Source: Xenoacremonium recifei (lineage: Eukaryota; Ascomycota; Sordariomycetes; Hypocreales; Nectriaceae). From it: 64,000 nucleotides of DNA. How positions within the stretch are numbered: the stretch's first letter is position 1; each line of letters begins with the position of its first letter. Of this stretch, positions 1 through 10,277 are shown one piece after another. The notes below the pieces were generated by a model. The model ran no database searches. It had not been told where the DNA came from and saw nothing but the letters and a program-made list of their open reading frames with translations. A program made the position numbers and the translations under genes. Where the stretch lies: NCBI GenBank assembly GCA_012184525.1, contig WOFQ01000027.1:62001-126000 (forward strand), read 5' to 3'.

Positions 1-2238
1 CCAATCAGTTGGAGGATCTTGGACCTGTTCCTCCTCGGTAGACGCCGTCCAACTCAATGCTGGTTCTGTAGGAGGCTCCGGTGCTGCTTCCCTACTATCA
101 TCAACAAAGTCAGACTGTCGGAGTAAACTATGAATAGCAAGCCGTTGTCTAATGTAGGCATCTTTTGAGACTTGGGGAGGTGGCTGCAGATTGGGATCGA
201 CTGCTGAAACGGCGCGATGATCTGCAGATTCAAGCCACGATTTGTGCTGCTGGATGACTCTCTCGAGTTCCTTCCGCTAGGATATTGTCAGCATTTTCAT
301 ATATACACTGGATTAGAATATTGAACTTACCATGGGCTTAAGTTGCGCCGAGAATTCAAAGTACCTTGTAATAACGTCAAGGCAAAGTTGAGCTTTGTTG
401 ATGGCCATCTGCATGGGAAGACCCGTGTTGTCTCGCCCTGTGTATGTACCAAACAGGATAAGACGAGCTCCATGATACGCACAAACTGCCGCATCAAATT
501 CTAGCATATGCCTTTCATCCTTGTGCTGCACAAAGTCGGAGAGAACTTTGACGATTTGTTCCGCATGCCCCAAGCACTTGTCCTTCATAAGAGCCCGTTC
601 TGGTGCCGTCATGCCCTCTACAGCTGCATGTGGAGTTGACTCCGGATATCCAGTGAGAAAAATGCGGTAGAGATCGCAATGTGATTGATGCCAGCTCATG
701 TGCATAAGCGCGTATTGAGGTGGTCGATGCAATTCTTCTGGATTTTGCGGGGGATAGGCATCACAAGGAGCGAGGCGAGAGCGCAGGCGCAGGAGGTCGT
801 TTTGGAACTTTTCCATGGCACAGAAAAGGTCGGAAAGGTTGACCTCCTTGAGGAAGATGCGGCGATTCAATCTACGAATCGTTTAGTGATTGAGCTCTAG
901 ATAAGTCATGGGGCAGAATGACAACATACCTAACAATAGATCGTCGAATGAACGCAAGTCTGACAAAGGCAGCTCGAGATCCCAAAACCTCGGGTTCCAG
1001 CCCTTTGCCGGGTTGGAGATATCCAGTGTTGACCGGACGTTCTTCGCTGAAATCAACGTCCTCGCATGGCAGCTGGAGGTGGATAGTATCTGCGTCGAAG
1101 AGCTCAAACTCCTTCAAACCTACACAGAAGCTATCCTCCAGCAAATACAGAGACCAGAACGTCCGTCGACGAACTTCCTGCGCCACAGGGCCCAAGCCCG
1201 AATGCTCGTAATTCAGCCGCAGAGCGACAGCCCAGCGCGCAGCGAGTCCGGCCATAATGAAGGCGCGTGGAAATTGGCCGACGCCTGCACGGTATCGGAT
1301 GACCAGCAACGAAGCCTGGAGCTGGAAAATGGAAGGCCGTTCCAGACGGTCCAAGATCAGACGCTCCGACTCTTGTGCCCACGCATCGCGCTCATCCAGG
1401 TGTTTCGAGAAGAACATGGCTGTGATGGCGCAGATGGCCAACTTCAGGGACTTGTCGATGGTCTTGTTGCGACATCTTTGCACCACGGTGGCTTTGTGGA
1501 GGAAGCAGAAAGATGCAAGCGGGTAGAGGCAGTCAAAGTACTGCTCGACGAGAGTTGTTACGACATCATCGGAGACATCGATACCAGGAGGTGCATCAAC
1601 GGCCCTAGGATTGACTTGCGGAGGAGGAGGAGGCTGCTGAGTTTGAGGAACAGATATCGGGTTGCTCTGCTGCGATTCTGGCGTTGACCCCGGTAATTGT
1701 GCCTGACCCAACATCTGCTGATTGCTCAATTGGCCATTCAAGGCCGCGGCCTGCACATCTGGGATTGAAGATCTCGCCGTGATGGCCGTAGCAGCAGCGC
1801 CATCCGTCGCCGAGCTCTGAGGAGAACTCCCCTTGGTGACCGCATAGCTGCACTGGCGATTGCGCCTCTGGCAATTGGAGCACCGCGGCGTGTCCCCTGA
1901 ACAGCGGATCTTCTGCGCGCGACACTCAAAGCAGGCCTTTGTCCCGCGGCACTTGGGCGGCAGCCGAGTCGCATACTGGCCGACGGGCTGCGAGCCGTCG
2001 TTCTGAAAGGAGCACTGGAAGCGCAGGCGCTCGCACGTCCGGCAGCAGGGGACGGTCCCGTCGCATCGGACCTGCTCGGGGGGATCAGCGAGGACCGAGT
2101 ACCGGGAGGAGGCCGGAGCAGCAGTTTATTCATCACCACGTGGGACAGACAAAGCTACAGCTCGCGGGCATACACCGGGGGGTCATTATGTGATGTACGT
2201 ACCTTGCGGACGCGGCACTGGACGCAGGCGGCCTTCAT
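1..2238 (-). CDS. Zn2Cys6 transcription factor with two tandem zinc clusters (3' end beyond window)
   Basis: Putative nuclear DNA-binding regulator. Exons on the minus strand are 2238-2203, 2071-930, 871-331 and 276-1, giving 665 codons with no stop before the edge. Exon 1 encodes only 12 residues, and the first intron (131 nt) splits the first zinc cluster. Joined, residues 5-32 read CVQCRVRKVRC...CRTC...C, a complete Zn2Cys6 motif (C5, C8, C15, C22, C25, C32). A second canonical cluster follows at C59, C62, C69, C76, C79, C86 (CFECRAQKIRC...CSNC...C). A Gln/Pro-rich linker comes next, then a fungal middle homology region (about residues 185-400) with the family hallmark RRRTFWSLYLLEDSF. Two clusters in one protein are uncommon, since most members have one. 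The ATG is chosen because it opens directly into the first cluster. Its target pathway is unknown. It is divergent from the sugar transporter, 1.6 kb away. Confidence 0.85.
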
Positions 2239-2259
2239 GGCCGGGACTTGGAGGTGAGA

Positions 2260-2282
2260 GGGGAAGGGGGAGGGGGAGGGGG
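2260..2282 (+). other. Potential G-quadruplex tract
   Basis: Four runs of at least four G with loops of only one or two bases occur in 23 nt, starting 22 bp upstream of the regulator start codon. The G-rich strand is the template strand for that gene, so its mRNA leader would be pyrimidine-rich. That structure forms here is inference. Confidence 0.5.
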
Positions 2283-2744
2283 CGTCTCGCGGACGAGCCT
2301 CGGAGGGCCTGTCTCGGAGTCGGTGATCGGTCGCTGTCTGGCAATGAGAGCTGGTTTGCTCTGATCTGGAGACGAGCGAGTTCCCACTTGAAGATGACAG
2401 GAGGAGCCAGCTCCGGCGCGTCGGTTGCTATGCGGGTGAAGGGGTGCTGATTCGAGGCCGTCTTCTGGCTGATTCCGGGCTTCTGGATCGAGCAGGGCCG
2501 GGACAATGGCGACGCGTCGGGGCCTGAGTTACGAGAAGTTTGCGGCGCCGCGGGATCTCGACGAGGGGGCTCTCTATGCTCAGCTCAGCGTCCTCTGGCA
2601 ACTCCCGTCGCGGCCTTTGTCTCGCGCAATTGGGCGGCGGATGCGCTGGTTGTCGTTTGGTTATGAAGGAGGCAAAATCGGGCTCCACGGTGAGAATCGA
2701 GCCTCAGTTGACTACTGCACGATGAGTCGGGGTATTTCCGTACA

Positions 2745-2766
2745 GCCAGCGAGCCAGCGAGCCAGC
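2745..2766. repeat. Short tandem repeat, unit CCAGCGAG
   Basis: About two and a half copies of an 8-bp unit occur between the divergent genes. No function is evident. Confidence 0.5.
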
Positions 2767-3643
2767 ACACCACCAACCGAGGAACCAGCAACGCGGCCGC
2801 AACTCGCTAGCACAGCACTGTCTATCTTCTGAGAGCCTAGAATGCCTCGCCTGTTTCCCCTGGCCAGTTTCTCCCGCACCGCTCCAGCATGTCCCAGTTC
2901 CCTTTTCCCCCTCTCCCGGCCTCCTCCCCCAACGCCCAGCAATCTCCCCGAGAGCAAACTCAGCAGCCCCCCGGCACTTTGCCTAATTATCCCTCTTGCG
3001 TCAAAAGCTAGGCAAATGGTGTGCGGGGTCTCCGCATTTCGCTCCTTGTCCAATGAGGCCCTGCTCCGGCCGACTTCCCCAGGCCCGCCCCTGTTGGCCC
3101 TCTCGTGATGCCTGCCAGCGTCCGGGGGATGGCTCCCGCGATCCTTTGAAGGAAACCAGGCGGATGAACTCGTTCGACAGAGGAGTCACGGGTGGTGGTG
3201 CGGAGAAGCTCGAGATAGTTGGGTGGCCACCGCGATCTAAGCTGTTTCGTGGCCCGCGAGTCAAGAGACCGGCGGAGTCGAAACTTGGACTAGCTAGGAG
3301 ACGGCAGCCAGTTAGACGGCTCTCAAGTCATGGGAAAAGCAGGGACACCGCCCACTGAGGAGTGAGCCCCGACCCTGGCCTCTCCACGAGTCCGCGTCCT
3401 CATTCTCTCCCCCAGTTGTCGGGGCCAGCAGGCCTTGTCCAGGCTTTGTCGTCTGTCCATTGTCCCCTCCCCTCCTGGTTAGAACCAAATATCGTCCTCT
3501 CGCGATTGAGACGTCTCCCTGACCGAGCTCCGACGACCTTCCCATACCAGCCGCCGGTCCTGGCGCTCACCCCATCCCATCCCCTTCCCCTAGGGTGACA
3601 TTGCTCCAACTCCAAGTCAGGACTACTCTACGTCCGGGGTACA

Positions 3644-3649
3644 TATAAA
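3644..3649 (+). promoter_or_regulatory. TATA-like box of the sugar transporter gene
   Basis: TATAAA lies 176 bp before the transporter ATG, with pyrimidine-rich leader sequence between them. The position fits a fungal core promoter with a leader of roughly 100-150 nt. This is inferred from sequence only. Confidence 0.4.
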
Positions 3650-3825
3650 CGATCGTCGCGGCCCGATACCAATCTCGAATCTACAGGTCTGGGGTCTTTG
3701 GTGTCATCCTTCCGTCGCAGCACAATCTCCAACTCTATCCTTTTCACAACCTCGGATCCATTACTCCCATCTATCAAAATCTTTTGGGTTTACTGGAGAG
3801 TTGCTTGCGAAATTCTACCGCAAAC

Positions 3826-5748
3826 ATGTCGTCCCGCCTCGGCCTCTTTAGGGCCTCCTACCTCGTGGCCTTAAGCTGCGTGGGCTCGTTCCTCTTTGCC
3901 TATGATACAGGCATCGTGGGAGGTGTCCTGACTCTGACCAGTTTCCAGAAGGACATGGGCTTCTCTGCAGCCGAAAAGGCCACCGTGAGTTCCAACTCCG
4001 CTAGTCTTCTGCAAGCCGGAGGTAAGTCAACTACACTGTCATGACAGAAATTCGAAGAAATTTGAAACTAACCTGTGATGATCAGCCTTCTTCGCCTGTT
4101 TCTTCGTTTGGCCCTTCACTGCCAAGTTTGGTCGCCGCAAGTCCATTGTCCTCGCCTCTTTCATCTTCAACATCGGCGCTATCCTCCAGCTCTTCTTCCC
4201 CAACAATACCGTGGCCACCTGGTACACCGGCCGAGTCATCTCCGGTATTGGAGTTGGCATGGCTACTGTCATCATCCCCATGTACTCAGCGGAGATGGCC
4301 CCCAAGCAGATTCGTGGTGCTCTCGGTTCCATGTTCCAGTTCTTCTTCGTAAGCCACCACTTCCGAACGATACCGCTGTATTGGGCCAGCCCTCGGTTGC
4401 AAATATCATTAACATCCACTTATAGACTCTTGGTGTAATGGTCTCGTACTGGATTGACTACGCCGTTTCCAAGGACATGAAACCCTCGACTGCTCAATGG
4501 CGCATCCCTGTCGGCCTTCAGCTGCTTCCTGGAGGCATTCTTGGTCTGGGCATGCTTCTCACGAAAGAGAGTACTCGTTGGCTCGCCAAGGTTGGCCGAC
4601 ATGAAGAGGCCATGGAATCGCTCGTCTGGGTTCGAGGTGGTGTGCTGACTGAAGAGGTCCAAGCAGAGTGAGTTTCTCTGGCTCAAACTCGAGTTCCTTG
4701 AGTTCACTACTGACACGATCGAAGGATGAACGAGATCTTGGCCGGCATTTCTGAGGAGGAGCGAGTCACTGAGGGCCTGACCTGGAAAGAGTATCTTCTT
4801 CCTGCTAACCGCTGGCGAATGTTTATCGTCACTACCCTTCAAATTGGTGTTCAACTTACTGGAAACACCTCGCTCGCCTACTGTAAGCCTCTATTCCGAA
4901 CCGATATCACTTGAGCGATCGAGTCTCTAATAACAACCAACAGTCTCTCCCCAGATCTTCAGCGCCGTGGGTGCTGGTAATGATGCCCTCCTCCTTAGCG
5001 GTTTCTTTGGAGTCGTCAAGGTTGTCTCTTGTGGTTTCTTCCTGCTCTTCCTCGTCGAGAGAATTGGCCGAAAGGGGTCCTTGATGGGTGGTGCTCTGTT
5101 GATGGGTGTCTACATGCTTATCGTGGCCATTTTGACCAAGACGCATCCCCCGGCCAGCGGAAAGTTGACTTCCACTTCTATCGCCTCCCTGACCATGATC
5201 TATCTCGAAGCCAGTAAGTAACAGTTCTTCCGAAGAGAGCAAGCAAATTCTAATATTCTATAACTAGTGACTTACAACATCTCTTGGGGACCCGTTCCTT
5301 GGGTATGTAATCTAACTATGGAAATTTTCTATCGAAAGGCTAACACGATATTTCACAGCTGTACATGAGCGAGATCTTCCCTACCCGAATCCGTGAAGGT
5401 GGCATCGCCGTCGGAACCGCAGTCCAGTGGCTCTTTAACTTTACCTTCTCCCAAATCACCCCCCATGCCGTCGATAACCTTGGATGGAAGACATTCCTCA
5501 TGTTCGCTATCTTCAACTTCGCGCTCGTCTTTTACGCCTTCTTCGTTATCAAGGAGACTAAGGGCCGCTCACTCGAGGAGATGGAGCTTAGTAAGTTTCA
5601 TTCTTTCGATGTTTATACAGGGACAAACTAATGCCTGCGTTTAGTCTTCAACTCCAAGCACACCCAGATCGATCTCGAGGGAGCCCACCGAAAGGCACAA
5701 GATCAGGTTGCTACTCATGTTGAAGAAGAGAGAGTTGAGAAGAACTAA
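3826..5748 (+). CDS. MFS sugar/H+ symporter (hexose transporter family)
   Basis: Plasma-membrane monosaccharide transporter of the sugar porter family, 499 aa. Eight exons: 3826-4021, 4086-4348, 4426-4667, 4725-4882, 4944-5213, 5268-5302, 5359-5590 and 5645-5748. All introns are GT-AG and the frame closes exactly. Family signatures seen are FAYDTGIVGG in helix 1, GRRKS between helices 2 and 3, the RVISGIGVG...PMYSAEMAP signature, KESTRWLA (a PESPRWL variant), ERIGRKGS after helix 8, and KETKGRSLEEME after helix 12. Twelve hydrophobic segments are expected. The upstream in-frame extension has no ATG, so 3826 is the start. The substrate cannot be read from sequence. A glucose-type or other monosaccharide transporter fits best; a quinate-type permease is less likely. 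Confidence 0.93.
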
Positions 5749-6804
5749 AGGAATCGCAGGTGGCTTGTTCTGAATAGTGGCACAAGGGTCAAAGGATGAA
5801 AAGATTGGATACCCTATGAGATTGGATTGTAATTGCAAAAGTATCACCCAAAACTATATTTATAGTGGTGCAAACAAGTCATCATAATTAAAGATCTATC
5901 TCTGTTCTACATTGAATTACCAAATATCTTAAGTCCAACCACCCTGCCACAAACCAAGTAAAGTCAGAACAGCGCAGAGACATAAACCAGGTACGACGCA
6001 TGAAAGCAGTACAAGCTGATATCTCATTGGTAAGGACTGTACGATCCTGTTAGAGCTTGTCATATGATTTTGCCACGTGCGATGCAGTGGCACTCATCAT
6101 TTCGAACACAGAACATGACATCAAGATCCTGACTTTGCTTTCAAAGCTCCGAAGCTTTACTAGTTGCCGTTTCCTGTCTTAGTCCGTGGTTTCCGGCCAA
6201 CTTGCACTCGTCAATCGTTGGATCTATCAAGCACGCAATCCGCAGTATTGACCGCCTCATTGAGACCACGTTGTTTAAGCCGCATCTGTCACGAAAGGAA
6301 GATAGCTACCGCCTTTCCGAGTGGACCTAGTAGCTTCTTTAAAGCGCACGTTGGTCTTCATCATCAAATGAAGTTCCAGAGACACCGAGAATGCGATGTT
6401 CAAGGGATCCCTGGATGACCCATCGTTTCCGAGTCCCGAGAACGATGATAGCGGCGATGGCGACATCTCAAGGTTACATGACGAGACAGACTCCCCGAAA
6501 TCCATATCTTTTCTCCACTGTCGGTGAAGGGCTGGTATCTTTTGCGGTCCGGCCCACTGGTTGAAGCACTAGGGATTGCGTGATGAATGGCCAGGTCTTC
6601 AGAGAACGGGTATGCGGCTTTATCAACGTTCGACATGCAATTCATTAGTGCCATCGGGTCGGGGAGTTGGTCGGGGAGATTAGAAACAGTCAAATCCATG
6701 CATCAGATGGTGAGTGGACCAGTGGTGGTTCTAATGCGGCTCAAAAGGACCTGTCTGACGGGATTGACGGCAAGGCATGTCCAAATTATCGCTACGCTCA
6801 AGCA
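5749..6804. other. Intergenic region between convergent genes
   Basis: This holds the 3' ends of the transporter and the methyltransferase. It is AT-rich just after the transporter stop, as expected for a 3' UTR. I see no convincing coding or RNA feature. Confidence 0.6.
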
Positions 6805-7722
6805 CTAAGACAGTTCCAGAAAATTATCCCCCATGCGAGTTACCTTGAACCAAATCATGCACATCCCAGGATCAACCTTTGCCCAGGCGTGCTTCAAATT
6901 CTCAGTGATGGCTGGCGACACGAACGTCTGACTCTCGACTTTCCACTTCGTCCCAGTCTCTTCGCCGACCTGAGCCCAAAACTTCTCCATGCTCTCCTCG
7001 TTGTGTCGATAATTGAACCCTGTGTCCGACGGCATTGGCGGTGTCGGGTAGCTGCCCGCATTTCTGCTGCCCATCTGCGTCCCAATAATCATCGAGCCCG
7101 CTATCGGTCGAGTGAACGATGCGAGGCGCTTCGAGGCCTGCAACATCTGGTCCCAGTCCCAGAGATGCAGTACTGATGAGCAATGGACGACATCGATCTT
7201 CCCATCAAGAGTGTTGAGTTCTTGGGCTTCGGGAGCGTCATGCGCTGCAAGGAGGTTGCCCGACGCTAAGGTTGCACCCAAGCGGTCGCGATCACGGAAG
7301 AGCTCATAACCGAAATCGACAAAACCCTTCTCCAGGTCGAATCCATATAACTGTTTTCCGGGGATACCCTCTCTATGGTTCAGAAAACGAAGTTCTTGTC
7401 CGAAGCAGCAACCAGCATCGAGGAATGTACCTCCGCTCTTCAACTTTTCAAGGACTGTTTGGTAGTAAGGCTGCTTCGCGATAGAATAATTGAGAAAGCG
7501 GAATTGGCCAATACAAGCGTATGGCCAGATATCGAAAGCCCGATCGCGGACGTCCACCACATGCAAAGTGACTTTGTCAGGCGGGATGCCAGAATAATTC
7601 TCGAGTAATTCGCGACCGGCTTCGGAGACTCTGTCGTCACTAGGATTCTCATCGAACCATCCTGGCCGCTCTTTCTTGCCCTCTTGTTGGTTGGCTTGAG
7701 GCGCAGCACTTCCTGTGGACAT
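6805..7722 (-). CDS. SAM-dependent methyltransferase, AusD/Trt5-like family
   Basis: Intronless, 305 aa, predicted cytosolic class I methyltransferase. The SAM-binding motif I region reads FLDAGCCFGQELRFL at about residues 96-110. It is followed by YGFDLEKGFVDFGYELFRDR, which carries the acidic residue that typically contacts SAM ribose. The stretch PYACIGQFRFL just before the fold is typical of the fungal methyltransferases of meroterpenoid pathways such as AusD. In that family the enzymes methylate carboxyl or hydroxyl groups of secondary metabolites; the substrate here is unknown. No polyketide synthase or terpene cyclase lies nearby, so a cluster role is unsupported. It is divergent from the GH79 gene, 583 bp away. 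The ATG at 7722 is the first in the frame. Confidence 0.85.
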   Translation of the reverse strand: MSTGSAAPQANQQEGKKERPGWFDENPSDDRVSEAGRELLENYSGIPPDKVTLHVVDVRDRAFDIWPYACIGQFRFLNYSIAKQPYYQTVLEKLKSGGTFLDAGCCFGQELRFLNHREGIPGKQLYGFDLEKGFVDFGYELFRDRDRLGATLASGNLLAAHDAPEAQELNTLDGKIDVVHCSSVLHLWDWDQMLQASKRLASFTRPIAGSMIIGTQMGSRNAGSYPTPPMPSDTGFNYRHNEESMEKFWAQVGEETGTKWKVESQTFVSPAITENLKHAWAKVDPGMCMIWFKVTRMGDNFLELS

Positions 7723-8305
7723 CTCGATGGGCCTGACAAAGATTACTCAATCGACAGGAAGTGGCGTCCAAAGCAGAAATGGCGGAGGGCATCTGTCTTA
7801 GTTATACCAGCAAGGAGTCAGTGGTTAACGCGTGTCAATCCATCTGACAGCAAGCCAGGTTGGAAGTTCGGTTGTCGATCTGCCGTGCTCAGCCCAATCG
7901 ATCCCGCCTCGTAAGGCGACAGCGCGATCCGAGCGTTGCGATTTACCAGAATAAATTTAGACAATTGGAGATTTGGTACTCTAATTCTGGATTTCTTGGT
8001 CATAACCTCTTGACGTCACAGTTAGTGGCAGGGAAGTGGACTTCCTGGTCAGCATCAGTAAGACCGGCTCTTTGATCGACGTGCCGATTTGCCGATCCAT
8101 TCTGCTCGTGTCGATGTGAACACCTTGTGATGATATTCTTGTTGTCAATTATCTAGACATAGCCTCATCACTTGTGCGCGTTGTAGATGTATGGCAACTT
8201 ATAATAAAGTAGTTTACAGATGCTGCAGCGTTTTCTTGTTAACAAGATCAATCAACATATCATCCTTTCGTTATCAAGGCATTTCCATAACCCTACTAGA
8301 AAGCC
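7723..8305. promoter_or_regulatory. Shared divergent promoter region, methyltransferase / GH79
   Basis: The 583 bp separate two start codons facing away from each other. No specific operator could be assigned by eye. Confidence 0.45.
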
Positions 8306-10140
8306 ATGAGAAGTCCTTTCAACATTGTCCTCGTCTTTGCAGGATTCAATATCCTCTCAAGCCACGCAGATAAGCAAGCTAACCCAGTAGTCAAAGTTCC
8401 TAGCCACGCACCACAAGATGCTAGCCAAGTCATTGATCATGGCTTTGCGGGCGTTGCTATGAAAGGCTATAGCTGGCCCAATTTCACCACTACATTTTCG
8501 CAGAATCTATACGATGCTCTAGCAAGTCGAACTGGAACCGATCTCATTATTCGCCTGGGTGGTACTGCGATGTAAGTTGCTTCTACACTCATGGCATCTA
8601 AAGCAAATACTCATTAAGTGTCGAAGTGATCATACAATCTACGACCTCAATCAGCCGGAAGCCATCAAGATCCACAAGACTCATGGCCTTCGATCACCAT
8701 CAACTGTCGGCAAGCCGTGGTTTGACTACTTTGCCAAGCTCAAGAATGTCCGTTTCATCATACAATTCGGATTCGCGCGGGACCACGGTCATAACTACAC
8801 CGAGGCCGTTGGATACGTCCAACACGCACTGGACAAGCTCGGAGGTTGCAATTCCAGCAAGCTCGTGGCTGTCGAGCTAGGGAATGAACCAAATTTGTAT
8901 GTGCAACAAGGTGCACGAAATTCTCCATATACGCCAGTAGATTATGCCAAAGAGGCAGCAACGTTCATGGATGTTCTACAAGGCAATATCAGCTGTCTAA
9001 AGGAGGGGCGGAAGTTTCAAGCTTGGCAACAAAGCTCCAGTATCAGCAAAAAGGCCTGGTCAACGTTAGTTCCTTGACCCTCTTGCTGTGAACACTGCGG
9101 GCCGTGACTGATTGCTTTCAGTAAAAACTTTATGAAAAAGGCCAAGGGCATCATCAACTTCGATAAAGTCAGCACGGTCGCACAGCACTTGTTAGTTATG
9201 CCTCTTTGAGAGTTATACAAAGACTGACGAACAACATATAGTTACGCCACTCAGGATAGTTCTGACCTGCAAGGTATGTTCCACGTTACACAGGAAATAC
9301 TAGCTAAAGGGAAAGAAGCTGACTCGACAACTCTAGAAACGCTGCTGAATCATACTTTCACAACTTCTAGAACGGATTCTTTCTTTAAGGAGTCCATCGA
9401 AGTGGTTCAGCAAAACAATACTCCTCTCAACTTCATCATTGATGAAGTCGGCAATGCAAACGTCAACGCTTCTGATGATGTTGTCAATCATTTATCGAAA
9501 TCTCTTGGCTCTGCTGTCTGGACGGTGGACTGGATGCTCTATGCCATGAGTATTGTATGTTGTTTCCCTGCTGCTTCGTATGTGATTGTCGGGGTTTCTA
9601 ACCAATCCTTTCCAGAACGTTACTCGTGTCAATATGCAGTCCGGATCTCACATGTCTTTTGCAGACTGGACTCCATCAGGGCTCCAGGGTGGGTGGTACG
9701 GGCACGTTTTTGTGACCGATTTCATCGGTAATAACACAAAGAATGAACTTAGGGTAAAAGAGCTCAAGAACATCCGGAAAGAAACCAATAGCCCACATTT
9801 AGTCGGTTATGTTGGATTTGAGCATGGTAAGCTCGCTAAAGTGGCGCTGCTAAACCTCGAGCTTTGGAAAGGCAAGAAGCGAGAAGGGTATGATCGGCCC
9901 TCGACGCACCTCGATCTCGATCTTCCAGGCGTGGCGAACGGGACCGTTGCAACTATCAGAAGACTGACTGGCCCTACCGGCATTGCTTTGGAGAATATCA
10001 CTTGGGCTGGGCTTGATTGGCCGAAGTCAAAGGACGGAAAAGAGACAAGGGTGAAGGATAATGTGGTTCAGAGAAGTGTGGAGGGTGAAAAGTTAGATGT
10101 CACCGTCAACGCCACGGAGGCCATTCTCGTAACTTGGTAA
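8306..10140 (+). CDS. Secreted glycoside hydrolase family 79 (beta-glucuronidase-like)
   Basis: Predicted extracellular enzyme removing glucuronic acid or 4-O-methyl-glucuronic acid from glycans such as arabinogalactan side chains; the activity is inferred from family. Exons 8306-8571, 8627-9064, 9122-9190, 9242-9554 and 9616-10140 give 536 aa. The N-terminus is a signal peptide of about 22 residues ending near SSHA. The clan GH-A acid/base glutamate lies in VELGNEPN (E176). The likely nucleophile is E326 in FIIDEVGN. The C-terminal beta-sandwich is compatible with the GH79 C-terminal domain. Several N-glycosylation sequons occur (for example NFT, NYT, NVT). Intron 1 must end at 8626, not at the nearer AAG at 8618, because only the former restores the frame into DHTIYDLNQ. 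A canonical AATAAA lies 69 nt after the stop. Confidence 0.88.
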
Positions 10141-10208
10141 AGCCCCAAGTAAAGTCAAAGGAGTGTATTCTGTAGTATTAGATCTTTCTTCCTTTGTTCA
10201 ATGTACCC

Positions 10209-10214
10209 AATAAA
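10209..10214 (+). terminator. AATAAA polyadenylation signal of the GH79 gene
   Basis: Perfect hexamer 69 nt after the stop codon, in the gap between convergent genes. Confidence 0.5.
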
Positions 10215-10277
10215 GAATGAGGCTCCGTAAACAAGATTGCAGCTGAGGCTTGGTTGACTGGTTCATCCCAAGCCTCA

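Larger units (their letters stand above)
2239..3825. other. Intergenic region between divergent regulator and sugar transporter
   Basis: I see no credible gene. The stretch holds the 5' leaders and promoters of the two flanking genes, a G-run tract next to the regulator start codon, a short tandem repeat near 2745-2766 and a TATA-like box upstream of the transporter. Open frames here lack domain-like composition. Confidence 0.6.

Noticed and set aside
908..1687. Plus-strand open frame of 259 codons
   Set aside because: It is antisense to the exon encoding the middle homology region of the tandem-cluster regulator and has no domain of its own.
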